Shown: positions 36,629-48,429, counted from the stretch's first letter. The stretch is 64,000 bases of DNA from Phocoena phocoena (GCF_963924675.1 NC_089232.1:37343312-37407311); one strand, 5' to 3'. The notes: generated by a model not told the origin, from the letters alone. Translations and numbers: made by a program.

Positions 36629-36963
36629 CAGAGATCAGCAAACTTTTTCCATAAAGGGCCAGATAGTAAATATTTTAGGCTTTGCAGACAATATGGTCTC
36701 TGTCACAATGATTCAACTCTGTCATTATAGCAAATAAGCAACCATAGACAATGCTTAAATGAATAAGGATGTCTATGTTCCAATAACACTTTATTTATGA
36801 ATACTGAAAATCTGAATTTCATGTCATCTTCACATTATGAAATATCCTTATTTTGATTTTTTTCCAGCTACTTAAAATTTAAAAACCCTTCTTGGCTCTC
36901 AGGCCTTACAACAATAGGAGGTGGACTGGATTGGGGTCATAAGCCATAGCCTGCCAACTCCTT
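36629..36963 (+). mobile_element. Internally deleted hAT element related to the 23.4-kb transposon
   Basis: Starts 'cagagatcagcaaacttttt' and ends 'agcctgccaactcctt'. The last ~200 bp, read on the other strand, match the first ~230 bp of the 23429-25807 element (for instance both hold 'aaagttttattggaacac'-type sequence and the 'gaaaaaaatcaaaa…aatatt' segment). 8-bp flanks 'gttcagag' (36621-36628) and 'gtttagag' (36964-36971) differ at one base. No transposase is left. Confidence 0.85.
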
Positions 36964-36971
36964 GTTTAGAG

Positions 36972-37298
36972 TTATGAATTGGTGCCCTAGCCACCTCCAC
37001 ACATCCAATGAGAGAGTAAGTGTGTGTGTATGTGTGTGTGTGTGTTAAAAATCTTTAAGAACCTGTGGATTTTTAGATGCTTGATGCACTCCAATCCCCT
37101 GTAGTCATTATCAGTTTTGACTCTCCAATTGTTTCCCTTCATGTCGGCTCCTTTCTCCTTTTGATATGACCCAATTAGCCTTTGGCAGCTGCCTTACTTT
37201 TATGGTGCAGCATGTACCTGACTCATATATTCCCTGCCTTAGACTTGGAATCTACTATTTCTCTAGAGTTATAGCTTTTAGGCTTTTTCAGTGAACAC
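36972..37298. other. No gene recognised
   Basis: Contains a (TG)n run at 37021-37045. Otherwise apparently unique. Confidence 0.45.
37021..37045. repeat. (TG)n microsatellite
   Basis: About twelve TG units with one TA interruption. Confidence 0.93.
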
Positions 37299-37304
37299 AA
37301 ATAC

Positions 37305-37312
<8 letters not shown>

Positions 37313-37341
<29 letters not shown>

Positions 37342-37531
37342 GGTACGGGGGCCTCTCACTGTTGTGGCCTCTCCCGTTGCAGACCACAGGCTCCGGACGC
37401 ACAGGCTTAGCGGCCATGGCTCACTGGCCCAGCCGCTCCACGGCATGTGGGATCTTCCCGGACCGGGGCATGAACCCGTGTCCCCTGCATCAGCAGGCGG
37501 ACTCTCAACCACTGCGCCACCAGGGAAGCCC
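37313..37531 (-). mobile_element. Young CHR SINE (type A), reverse, perfect 14-bp TSD
   Basis: A T run of about 32 then 'gcggtacgggggcc', ending 'gcgccaccagggaagccc'. It is flanked by 'aaatacatattttt' at 37299-37312 and 37532-37545. Confidence 0.95.
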
Positions 37532-37545
37532 AAATACATATTTTT

Positions 37546-38186
37546 AAAAGGAAAAAAAAAAGAGTTTTAACTGATATTTCCAATTTAAAATTAGGATGAA
37601 GAGGGGTTTATTTCATTTATTTGTGTGTTTTTTTCCTTGTAGTCTTTTTTTCTTATGTTAAAAATCTTGGCCCCTAAAGATTAACTTTTTTTTGTTTTAA
37701 CTAAACATCAGTTCACTGAAACTGCTTTCACTTAGTCACGAATGACCTCTGAACTGCCAAACCCAATGGACAAATTATGCCTAACTCATCACAGATCTCT
37801 ATACTATTTAACACCCTTGACTTTGCTTTTTATCTTGAAACATTTAACTTCCATCATACTACACTCAACTAGTTCTTCTACCTTGTTATATCATCTCCTT
37901 CTATAACTTTTTACTTGCCTCTAGCCTTTTCTTCTTTAAATTCTATATATTATCCCTTGACATTTTTATCAATTCTCAGGAATCAGCAGCAGAAACACAT
38001 TAATTGGTATCTTCAGCCCAGGCTTCATCCAAAGCTTCACACTGATACATCCTGCTCCTGCAAGCCACTGACAGACTAAGATAGCTGTCTCTTCTATGAA
38101 GTTCCACAGCATCCTTTGCTTCTCCTATCACCAGAAAGATCACTCTTTATTATCCCTTCTGATTTAATTGTCTCTCCCATAGACTG
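37546..38186. other. No gene recognised
   Basis: Moderately AT-rich unique-looking sequence. No long frame or named repeat. Confidence 0.45.
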
Positions 38187-38189
38187 TTT

Positions 38190-38292
38190 CTTTTTTTTTT
38201 AACATCTTCATTGGAGTATAACTGCTTTACAATCGTGTGTTAGTTTCTGCTTTATAACAAAGTGAACCAGTTATACATATACATATGTCCCC
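38190..38292 (-). mobile_element. L1 3'UTR end, reverse, 5'-truncated
   Basis: 'tttttttttaacatcttcat', 'tggagtataactgctttaca' and 'gaaccagttatacatataca' are the complement of the 3' end of the artiodactyl/cetacean L1 family. Only about 100 bp is present, typical of strong 5' truncation. Confidence 0.75.
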
Positions 38293-38469
38293 ATATCTCT
38301 TCCCTCTAGACTATGTTTCTTAAAAGCATTATTTATGTCCATTTTGCTCACCATCTTATCATTAACAGCAGGCATGGAATTCTGTGGTCAATATTTGTCA
38401 AATAACATAGGTACAAATGAATGAATAAATATCTCTTTGACTAGAAAGTATCTGTTAAAAGTAAATCTC

Positions 38470-38830
38470 CAGAGAAAATATATTGACATAACAAGCTTTT
38501 ATTCAATGATTCATGAAGTTGGCAACATCCAATCTAGTAGACAGAAAGGAGCTCTGAATTGCTGTACAAAGTAACAGATTTTATAGACCAAAGTGAGCAG
38601 GAACAAGGAAGTTATACTGGGCATTTGCTGATTGGTTAAAGCAGGTTACTTTCCTTACATGTTGCAAAGGGAAGTCTTAGGTAACTTGTGCTGAGCAGGC
38701 AGGCACTAATTCATTGACCTAGACCTTCCTTTTCTAGAAGAGCCAAGCGCAGAAGCTTAGTTAAGTTTAGGTTGGCTGACATGGGGCTTAGCATGAATGA
38801 CTCCATCTTGGACCTAACCTGGTTACTTTC
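38470..38830 (-). repeat. Possible old LTR or other dispersed repeat
   Basis: A 360-bp block with 'aataaaagcttgttatgtca' on the minus strand (a polyadenylation-signal-like context) and a distinct base composition, ending near 'ctccatcttggacctaacct'. It has the feel of an old LTR in reverse orientation, but I could not fix the borders or a family. Confidence 0.3.
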
Positions 38831-38834
38831 ACAT

Positions 38835-39385
38835 ATCTGAAACATAACATATCTAAAACCAAACTCATCGTTTTATCCTCAGGCCCCAAACTTGATCCTT
38901 CTCTTATATGGTTATTTATATGATTCTTGATTTCCTACAACCCACCTACAGCTAATCAAACCAATCATCAAGTTCTGTTGATTGCTCCTAAATATTTCTA
39001 GAACCTAGCCCCATTGTAATTCAGATCTTAATTTTCTGTACCTGGAATACTGCTTCCTAACTGATATCATTATCTTTAGTCTATCCCCACCACTACCTCA
39101 AATATAGCCCCCACAAAGCTACAAGAGTGATCTACCTATAATTCCCCTGCCTAAAGCCCCATAGGATAAAGGCCAAGCTCCTTATTATGGTATATAAGAC
39201 TCTCCATTACCCAGCCTATGTCCTCCTCTCCAATTTCATCTCCTACTACTCTCCACCTGAGAGTCTTGAGTCATTATATATCCCTAATTCCTGTTATATC
39301 ACTTGGCATACTAGAGGTGTCAATATGTCAATAAATATTAATTGAACCAAAGTAGATCTACTAGAACTATTTAGGTATCTTATCA
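38835..39385. other. No gene recognised
   Basis: Pyrimidine-rich non-coding sequence. No clear repeat assignment. Confidence 0.4.
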
Positions 39386-39389
39386 CTAA

Positions 39390-39735
39390 CACTATTTTTT
39401 CCAATATTTTATTATGAAAAATTTCAAATGTACAGAAAAGTTGTTAAGACTTTGACAATAAACATACACAAACCTACTACCTAGATTCTACAGTTAATGT
39501 TTCATAGTAATTGCTTTATCATATATCTATCCATCAACCCGTCCTTCTATCAACCATCTTATATTTTGATATATTTTGAAGTAAGTTTCAGACATCTGTA
39601 CACTTCACCCCTTTAAGCCAATTTAGCATGCATATCATTAACTGGAGTTTAATGTTTATTTTCAACCCTTCCCCTCCCCTTATAAAATGTACAATTAAAT
39701 GCACAAATCTTAAGTGTTCCATTATATAAGTGTGT
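39390..39735 (-). mobile_element. Probable old L1-related fragment
   Basis: 'atttcaaatgtacagaaaag', 'acctactacctagattctac' and 'gcacaaatcttaagtg' are phrases common in old dispersed repeats of mammals. The family is not determined and the orientation is a guess. Confidence 0.4.
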
Positions 39736-39773
39736 ATATATATATTATACATAACATATATTATATTATTACA
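39727..39773. repeat. AT-rich simple repeat
   Basis: Interrupted TA/TAT units ('tgtgtatatatatattatac'). Confidence 0.7.
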
Positions 39774-39834
39774 GATTACCTATCTACCTATCTATTTCCA
39801 TCAATCCCCAGAGGAATTTTAGCCAAACAATTTT

Positions 39835-40350
39835 CTTAAAGTTCATATTCTGCTCAGGCCTAAAAATAGTTTACAGTTAAAGTAAGGAGTGACACTATTT
39901 TTAATTATTGCTTATTTTAACCATGACCTAGCCTTAGGCTCATCAGAATATGGACTTTAATTCTAAGAAAAATTCTTTGGGTAAAATCCTCTGCGGAATA
40001 TACAGAGAAATCCAGATGTAAAGTTCTCTGATGCTTTGAATTAGCTTGCTGTCAAACCTTAATTACTACAGTAAATATTTTTCTCTAATAGTATACATTA
40101 CTGCCTCTTTACAACTTTTCAAGAAAAAGTTTGTCCTTCATATTTCCCTGTTCACATTCTCTTTTGTCGAAAAACATGAAAAGAGAATTATGTTACCATG
40201 TCTTAATTTGAAATAACTACCATCTGAAGAAAAATTAATATTAGTCTTCATGAAAACAAAAAATGCTCTGGCATTTTCCCCCTGCAATAAGAAAATATTA
40301 ATTCGTCCTCACTTTTACAACTTATAAACCATCTTCACAGTGATCTTATT
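39835..40350. other. No gene recognised; downstream of an exon candidate
   Basis: Apparently unique. A minus-strand exon-like segment begins at 40354 (see next entry). Confidence 0.4.
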
Positions 40351-40353
40351 AAC

Positions 40354-40468
40354 CTCAGGTGCCCTGCAATTTCGTAGACTGTTCTCTGATGGATGTGGTA
40401 CACTTTAAGAAGATTCTTGCCCACTTTCTCCAGAAGTATTTTGAAAAACATATTTAAACAGATCTGAA
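40354..40468 (-). other. Candidate 115-bp exon on the minus strand
   Basis: On the minus strand an acceptor-like 'aactgtaactcag' precedes position 40468. A donor-like 'cacctgag|gttaataag' follows position 40354. Between them one frame is open across all 37 codons and looks protein-like: N-M-F-F-K-I-L-L-E-K-V-G-K-N-L-L, then V-Y-H-I-H-Q-R-T-V-Y-E-I-A-G-H-L. I do not recognise the family. There is no neighbouring exon that I can link to it, and no repeat explains the sequence. It could be a real exon of a minus-strand gene, a processed or decayed exon, or chance. Confidence 0.3.
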
Positions 40469-40534
40469 CTGAGTTACAGTTAAGAGTCAGCCACAATGAA
40501 CAAAAAAACCAATTAGAAAAAGTCATGAATAGTT

Positions 40535-40592
40535 AAAATGGTAAATTTTATGTATATTTCACCAAAATTTAAAAAACAAAAGAAAAAAAAAT
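40535..40592 (+). mobile_element. Possible L1 3'-end tip
   Basis: 'aatggtaaattttatgtata' followed by 'tttcaccaaaattt' and an A-rich tail resembles the last bases of older L1 3'UTRs (compare 58940-58985). Only about 50 bp. Confidence 0.5.
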
Positions 40593-40599
40593 GAAACCA

Positions 40600-41266
40600 C
40601 TAGGGGTCTAGCTAGCTCCAGGGAATATTCTGGCAGGGATTTCTGCTAATGACAAAAACTGAGGGAAAGAATGTGAGTTCTCTGTTAAACTTTAATCAAT
40701 ACATTTTAAAGATGCTACCTTGGGTTGCATGTTGGAATGAGTTTCTAGGTATGGAGCATACCTCTTGTTCCCCACCACTGACTCTGGTCATGGACAAGTA
40801 GGTAACAAATCATGAAGTTTTACATCTAATTTGTCTTGCTGTACTACTCACTGGCATACTGTCTGGAAATTTTGGAAATGGTAGAAACCCATTTTTTTAA
40901 TGTGGAATTATGACAGATACAGCAATTTGCTACTTATATTGCTCTTTCTGTCCTTAGAATCACTCAGGAGGGTTGAGCCTAGCCAGAAGAGAGTAGTACA
41001 GATAGAATAGAGTGTATATATGTATACAAATAGAAATATCCCCAATATTTACAAATTGATAATTATCCACATTAATAAAGAGCACCTTATATAACTGGAG
41101 TAAAAGTATGTAATTTCTAAAAATGTGATAAAAAGTATCAATTTTTGTGTCCACTGATCCTTCTATCACAAAGTGTATTAATCTACTTGATGGATGACAA
41201 CAGCCTGAAATATTTGTTGAGATGGAATAAGTGATAAACTATTCTCATACTTGTTTCCTCCAAAGA
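40600..41266. other. No gene recognised
   Basis: Apparently unique sequence up to the SINE at 41276. Confidence 0.4.
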
Positions 41267-41275
41267 ATGATTTTT

Positions 41276-41484
41276 TTTTTTTTTTTTTTTTTGCAGTGCG
41301 TGGGCCTCTCACTGTTGTGGCCTCTCCCGTTGCACAGCACAGGCTCCGGACGCACAGGCTCAGCAGCCATGGCTCACGGGCCCAGCCACTCCGCGGCATG
41401 TGGGATCTTCCCGGACCAGGGCACGAACCCACGTCCCCTGCATCGGCAGACAGACTCTCAACCACTGTGCCACCAGGGAAGCCC
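41276..41484 (-). mobile_element. Young CHR SINE (type A), reverse
   Basis: The T run spans 41271-41292, then 'gcagtgcgtgggcc', ending 'gccaccagggaagccc'. A short flank match 'gattttt' (41269-41275 and 41485-41491) is all that can be called a duplication, because the tail and flank are both T-rich. It faces an inverted copy at 41725. Confidence 0.93.
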
Positions 41485-41724
41485 GATTTTTAAAATATTT
41501 TAAAATGTATCAACATATCACCTAAAGAGATGAGTTACATAAAACATTAGTTAAAAAAACAAAAGTGTGAACACAGCCATAACACAGTGATCAGTTTTCA
41601 TAGATATAAACCAATTTATCTCATCTACTTTTTGAAAGATTTGAGGAAATTCCCAAAATTATTTCATAAACAATATCTAAAGTAAAATTATACAAAGCAA
41701 AAATCAATTAAAAGTTGCAAAGTA

Positions 41725-41917
41725 GGGGCTCCCCTGGTGGCGCAGTGGTTGAGAGTCCGCCTGCCGATGCAGGGGACACAGGCTCGTGCCCCAGTCCGGG
41801 AAGATCCCACATGCCGCGGAGCGGCTGGGCCCGTGAGCCATGGCCGCTGAGCCTGCGCGTCTGGAGCCTGTGCTCCGCAACGGGAGAGGCCACAACAGTG
41901 AGAGGCCCGCGTACCGC

Positions 41918-41941
<24 letters not shown>
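41725..41941 (+). mobile_element. Young CHR SINE (type A), perfect 15-bp TSD
   Basis: 'ggggctcccctggtggcgca' to 'cccgcgtaccgc' plus about 23 A. It is flanked by 'aaaagttgcaaagta' at 41710-41724 and 41942-41956. The body is nearly identical to the 50040 and 51206 copies. Confidence 0.96.
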
Positions 41942-41948
<7 letters not shown>

Positions 41949-42139
41949 GCAAAGTAAGAGAGGTTGTTGAATATCTGGGCTGTATTACTCAAATTAAAAT
42001 TGAGTTTAGCTCTGAATTTGGGAAGTCTGAGGCAAAAAAGGGAAATAGGCATACTTTGGGAGGCAAATGGTATAATAGAAATATCACGGGATTTATAAAC
42101 AAAATATCTCAGTTCCAGTTTTATTCCACTGCTTTCTCA

Positions 42140-42158
42140 CTGCCACACAACTTTCTTT
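42140..42158. repeat. Target-site duplication of L1-G, left copy
   Basis: 'ctgccacacaactttcttt' pairs with 'ctgccacacacttcttt' at 49801-49817: the first ten bases are identical and the rest differ by a small gap. Confidence 0.75.
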
Positions 42159-42242
42159 TAATTGAGGTAGAGTTGATATACAATATTATATAAGTTTCAG
42201 GAGCACAACATAGTGATTCACAATTTTTAAAGATTATACTCT

Positions 42243-42557
42243 TGAGACTTCCCTGGTGGTTCAGTGGTCAAGAATCTACCTGCCAATGCAGGGGACATGG
42301 GTTCGAGCCCTGTCCAGGAAGATCCCACATGCTGTGGAGTAACTAAGCCCATGTGCCCCAACTACTGAGCCCGTGTGCCACAACTACTGAAGCCTGTGCA
42401 CCTAGAGCCCATGCTCTGCAACGAGAAGCCACCGCAATGAGAAGCCCATGTACCACAACGAAGAGTAGCCCCCACTCTCCGCAACTAGAGAAAGCCTGTG
42501 TGCAGCAACAAAGACCCTACACAGCCAAAAATAAATAAATAAGTAAATTTATTTTTA
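42243..42557 (+). mobile_element. Long CHR SINE (type C), 14-bp TSD, nested in L1-G
   Basis: Head 'tgagacttccctggtggttc', B-box 'gggttcgagccctg', body 'cacaactactgaagcc', tail 'aaataaataaataagtaaat'. It is flanked by 'aaagattatactct' at 42229-42242 and 42558-42571, identical. It is inserted in the 3'UTR of the minus-strand L1. Confidence 0.95.
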
Positions 42558-43909
42558 AAAGATTATACTCTATTTATAGTTACTAAAAAATATTGGTTAT
42601 GTTCCCTGTGTTGTACAATATATCCTTGCAGCTTATTTTATACATAATAGTTTGTACCATTATATTGCCCCTCTCTCCATTCCCTTTCCCCACTGGTAAC
42701 CACTGGTTGTTCTCTATATCCATGAGTCTACTTCTTTTTTGTTTTATTCACTAGTTTGTTGCATTTTCTAGATTCCATACATAAGTGATATCATACAGTA
42801 TTTGTCTTTCTCTCTGACTCATTTCACTTAGCATAATAGCCTCCAAGTCCATCCATGTTGCTGCAAATGGCAAAATTTCATTCTCTGTTATGGCTGAGTA
42901 GTATTCCATTGTATATACCACACCTTATTTACCAATTCATCTGCTGATGGACACTTAAGGTTGCTTCCATATCTTCACTATTGTAAATAATGCTGCTATG
43001 AACATTGGAGTACAGGTATCCTTTTGAATTTGTTTTCGTTTTCTTCAGATATATATACCCAAGAATGAAATTGCTGGATCATATGGTAGTTCTATTTTTA
43101 GTTTTTTCAGCAACCTCCATAATGTTTTCCACAGTGTCTGCACCAATTTGAATTTCCACCAACAGTGTACAGGGTCCCCTTTTCTCTACATCCTCACCAA
43201 CATTTCTTATTTGTGGTCCTTTAATAATAGTCATTCTAAAAGATGAGAAGTAATATCTCATTGTGGCTTTTTCATTTCTGTGATGCTTAGTGATGTTGAG
43301 CATCTTTTTGGGTGCCTTTTGGCCATCTGTATGCCTTCTTTGGAAAAATGTCTATTCAGGTCTTCTGCCCATTTTTTACGGGTTGTTTGTTTGTTTTGAT
43401 AAGGAGTCGTATGAGCTGTACATATATTTTGGATATTAACCCTTTATCGGTCATATCATTTGCAAATATTTTCTCCCATTCCATAGGCTATCTTCTCTTT
43501 TTGTCAATGGTTTCCTTTGCTGTGCAAAAGCTTTTAAGTTTAATTGAGTCCTATTTGTTTATTTTTCCTTTCGTTTCTTTGCCTTAGGAGACAGATCCAA
43601 AAAAAATATTGCTACAATTTATGTCAAAGAGTGTTCTGCCTATGTTTTCTTCTAGGAGTTTTATGGATTCCGGTCTTAAATTTAGGTCTTTATTCCATTT
43701 TGAGTTTATTTTTGTATATGGTGTGAGAAAAATGTTCTAATTTCATTCTTTTACATGTAGCTTTCCCAGCACCACTTATTGAAGCAACTCTCTTTTCTCC
43801 ATTGCATATTCTTGCCTCTTTTGTTGTAGATTAATTGACTGTAGTGTGTGGGTTTATTTCTGATATCTTTATTCTGTTCCACTGATCTGTTTCTGTGCCA
43901 GTACCATAC

Positions 43910-44113
43910 TTTTTCTTTTCATTTTTTGATTGAAGTATAGTTGAAGTACAATACTATATAAGTTACAGGTGTACAATATAGTGATTCTCAATTTTTAAAG
44001 GTTATATGTATTCCAGGATTCCATGATCATCAGCAACCTCACTGAGTGTTACTGGCAGCACATTCAATCTCTTAGTAAATAAATAGCAATGGTGATGAAT
44101 TTTGATTGCTGTG
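43910..44113 (-). mobile_element. 5'-truncated L1 3' end nested in L1-G ORF2
   Basis: Starts T-rich ('ttttcttttcattttttgat') and continues with 'aagtatagttgaagtacaat' and 'gtgtacaatatagtgattct', a reversed L1 3'UTR. It is flanked by 'agtaccatac' (43900-43909) and 'agtacatac' (44114-44122). Its right half does not match the usual 3'UTR in order and may be inverted or from another family. Confidence 0.7.
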
Positions 44114-44378
44114 AGTACATACTGTTTTGATTACTGTACCTTTGTAGTAGAGCCTGAAGTCAGGGAGAGTGATACCTCCAACTCTGTTCTTTCTCAAGAT
44201 TGTTTTGGATATTTAGGGTCTTTTGTGTTTCCATATAAGTTTTAAAATTATTCGTTCTAGTTCTGTGAAAAATGCCACTGGCAATTTGATAGGGATTGCA
44301 CTGAACTGCAGACTGCCTTGGGTAGTAAGTGTGGTCATTTTAACAATTCGTCCAATCCATGAAAAAGGCATACCTTTT

Positions 44379-44634
44379 TCTTATTAAGGTATGGTTGATG
44401 TATAATGTTTCAGGTGTACAACATAGTGATTCACAATTTTTAACGGTTATATTCCATTTATAGTTATTATAAAATATTGGTTATATTTCCTATGTTGTAC
44501 AATGTATTCTTGTAGCCTATTTATTTTATATATATAGTAGTTTTTAACTCTTAATCCCTTACCCTTATCTTGTCCCACCCCCTTCCCTCTCCCCATTGAT
44601 AACCACTAGTTTGTTCTCTATGTCTATGAGTCTG
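44379..44634 (-). mobile_element. 5'-truncated L1 3' end nested in L1-G ORF2
   Basis: 'tattaaggtatggttgatgt' through 'gtttgttctctatgtctatg' is a reversed L1 3'UTR, collinear with 42159-42740 of the host L1. Flanks 'gaaaaaggcatacctttt' (44361-44378) and 'gaaaatggtgtatcttta' (44635-44652) are the diverged target-site duplication, after which ORF2 sequence resumes. Confidence 0.78.
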
Positions 44635-47470
44635 GAAAATGGTGTATCTTTACATCTGTTTGTGTTTTATTCAATTTCTTTCATCAGTGTCTTACAGTTT
44701 TCCAAGTACAGGACTTTTACCTCCTTAGGTAAGTTTATTCCTAGGTTTTTTCTTTTTTTTTCTTTCTTTTTTTTTTTTTTACTATAAATGGGATGTTTCT
44801 TTAATTTCTCTTTCTGATATTTTGTTGTTAGTGTATAGAAATGCAACAGATTTTTGTGTATTAATTTTGTATCCTGGAACTTTACAAAATTTATTGATGA
44901 GCTCTAGTAATTTTTTGGTAGCATCTAAGGATTTTCTAGGTATAGTATCATGTCATCTGCAAACAGTGACAATTTTACTTCTTCCTTTCCAATTTGGATT
45001 CTTTTTATTTCTTTTGCTTGTCTAATTCTAGGACTTCTAATACTATGTTGAATGAAACTGGCAAGAGTGGGCATCCTTGTCTTGTTCCTAATCTTAGAGA
45101 AAATGCTTTCAGCTTTTCACCGTTGAGTAAGATGTCAGCTTTGGGCTTATCATATACGACCTTTATTATGTTGAGGTATATTCCCTCTATACCCACTTCT
45201 ATCATAAATGGACGTTGAATTTTGTCAAAAGCTTTTTCTGCATCTATTGAGATGATCATATGGTTTTTACTCTTCAGTTTGTTAATGTGATGTATCACAT
45301 TGATTGATTTGTGGATATTGAACCATCTTTGCATTCCTGGGATAAATACCACTTGATCATGGTGTATGATCCTTTTAATGTATTGTTGAATTCAGTTTGC
45401 TAGTATTTTGTTGAGGATTTTTGCATCTATGTTCATCAGTGATATCGGCTTATAGTTTCCTCTTTTTGTGTAGTATCTTTGTCTAGTTTTGGTATCAGGA
45501 TGATGCTGGCCTCATAGAATGAGTTCAGAAGCATTCTTTCCTCAGCAATTTTTCAAAATAGTTTAGAACGATAGGTGTTAACTCTTCTCTCCATGTTTGG
45601 TAGAATTCACCTGTGAAGACATCTGGTCCTGGATGTTTGTTTATTGGGAGTTTTTTTTTCCTTATTATTATCAATATTACTGATTCAATTTCATTACTGA
45701 TAACTGTCCATTCATATTTTCTATTTGTTCCTGGTTCAGTCTTGGGAGATCGTACCTTTCTAGGAATTTGTCCATTTCTTCTAGGTTGTCCATTTTATAA
45801 GCAAATAGTTGTTCATATTAATCTCTATGATCCTTTGTATTTCTGTGGTGTTGGTTGCAACTTTTCCTTTTTCATTTCTGATTTTATTGATTTGGGCTCT
45901 CTCCCTTTTTCTCTCAATGAGCCTAGCTAAAGGTTTATCAATTCTATTTATCTTTTTACAGAACGATCTCATAGGTTCATTGATTTTTCTATTGTTTTTT
46001 AGTCTCTATTTCATGTATTTCTGCTTTGATCTTTATAATTTCTTTTCTTCTACTAACTGGGTTTTGTTTGGTTTTTTTCTAGTTACTTTAGGTGTAAGGC
46101 TAGGTTTATTTCAAATTTTTCTTATTTTCTGCAGTAAGCTTGCATCACTATAAATTTCCCTCTTAGAACTGTTTTTGTTGCATCCCATACATTTTGGATT
46201 GTTGTATTTTCATTTGTCTCCAGGTATTTTTTTATTTACTCTTTGATTTCTTCAGTGATCCATTGGTTGTTTAGTAGCATATTGCTAGCCTCCACATGTC
46301 TGTGTATTTGTATTTTTTCCTTGTAGTTGATTCCTAGTCTCATAGTGTTGTGGTCAGAAAATTTGCTTAATGTGATTTCAAGTTTCCTAAATTTACCAAG
46401 GCTTGTTTTGTGGCCTAGCCTGTGATCCATCCTGGAGCATGTCCCACGTGCATTTGAAAAGAATGTATATTCTGCTGCTTTTGGGTGGAATGTTTTATAT
46501 ATATATATCAATTAAGTCCATCTGGTCTAAATGTGTCATTTAAGGTCACTGGTTCCTTATTGATTTTCTGTTTGCACAATCTATTGATGTAGATGGGGGG
46601 TTAAAGTCCCCTACTAGTATTGTGTTACTGTTCATTTCTCCCTTTATGTCTGTTAATATTTGCTTTATGTATTTAGGTGCTCCTATATTGGGTGCATATT
46701 TATTTACAATTGTTATATCTTCTTGTGTAACAGTCTTTGTTTTAAAGTCTATTTTGTCTGATATATTTATTTCTACCCTGGCTTTCTTTTGATCACCATT
46801 TGCACAGGATTACCTTTTTCCATCCTCTCACTTTCAGTCTGTGTGTGTGTTTAGATCTGAAGTTAGTCTCTGGTAAGTGGCACATATATAGGTCTTGTTT
46901 GTATCCATTCAGCCACTCTGTCTTTTGATTGGGGTATTTAGCCTATTTATAATTAAAGTAACTATCTATATATACATTCTTACTGCCACTTTGTTAATTG
47001 GTTTTGGGTTGTTTTTGTCTTTTCTCTTTGTTCCTTTCTTCTTCTTTGTTCTATTTTCTTGTGATTTGATGACTATCTTTAGTGTTACACTTGGATTCCT
47101 TTCTCTTTTTTTGTGTATTTATTATAGATTTTTGGTTTGTGGTTACCAGGAGGTTTATATATAGCAATCTCTTTATATATACATTTGTTTATTTTAAGTT
47201 GCTGATCTCTTAATTTCAAACACATTTTAACAACCCTGCATTTGTACTCTCCTCCTCTCACAATTACTTTTTGTGATGCTACGTTTTACATCGAATTGTT
47301 TTGTGTATCCATTAACTGCTTATTGTGGATATAGATGATTTCACTATTTTTGTTTTTTAATTTTCCTACCACCTTGTACATGGTTGATTTTCTACTTTTA
47401 CTGTATGTTTGCCTTTACCGATGAGCTTTTTCCTTTTTGTAATTTTCACGTTTCTTTGGCCTTTTCTTTT

Positions 47471-47935
47471 TCACTTTAACATATCTTGTAAAGCTGGTTT
47501 GGTGGTGCTGAACTCTTTTAGCTTTTGTGTGTCTGTAAAACTTTTGATCTCACCATCAAATATGAATGAGAGCCTTGCCAGATAGAGTATTCTTGGTTGT
47601 AAGCTCTTCCTTTTCATCACTTTAAATATATCATGCCACTCCCTTCTGGCCTGAAGAATTTTTGCTGAAAAGTCAGCTGACAGCTTTATGGGAGTTCCTT
47701 TGCATGTAACTTGTTGCTTTTCCCTTGCTGCTTTTAATATTTTGTCTTTATCTTTAATTTTTGACATATTAATTACAATGTATCTTGGTGTGTGTTGATC
47801 CTGTTTAGGACTCTGTGTTTCCAGGACTTGGATATCTATCTCCTTTCCCAGATTAGGGAAATTTTCAGCAATTATGTCTTCAAACATGTTCTCGGACTCT
47901 TTCACTCTTCTCCTTCTTGGACCCCTATAATTCAA
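47471..47935 (-). pseudogene. L1-G ORF1 C-terminal part, 154 codons open
   Basis: An uninterrupted frame covers the second half of L1 ORF1: the RNA-recognition-type segment (E-N-F-P-N-L-G-K-E-I) and the C-terminal domain (R-R-E-W-H-D-I-F-K-V-M) to its natural end. In active elements this part binds nucleic acid together with the coiled-coil trimer. The N-terminal coiled-coil half lies at 47987-48190 in another frame, so the full protein is broken. Confidence 0.85.
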
Positions 47936-48429
47936 ACATTAGTATGCTTAATGTTGCCCAGAGGTCTCTTAAACTGTTGTTTCTTTTCATTCTTTTTTTC
48001 TTTTTTTCTGTTCTGCGTCATTGGTTTCCACTATCCTGTCCTCCAGCTCACTGACCTGTTCCTCTGTATCATTTAGTCTACCACTTATTCCTTCTAGTGT
48101 ATTTTTCATTTCACTATTGTATTCTTCATCTCTGGTTGGTTGTTCTTTATATTTTCCAACTCTAATCAACTTCTCACTCTGTGTGTCCATTTTTCTCCCA
48201 AGTTATTTGATCACCTTTACAATCATTATACTGAACTCCTTCTCAGGGAGACTGCCTATCTCCACTTAGTTCTTCTTTTGGGGTTCCATCTTGTTTTGTT
48301 ATTTGGAACACGTTCCTCTACTGCCCCATTTTGCCTAACTTGCTGTTTTATTTCTATGTATCTGGTAGGTTGGTTACATTTCCTGTCCTTGAAGAAGTGC
48401 CTTTTTGTAGGAGATGTCCTATGAATCCC

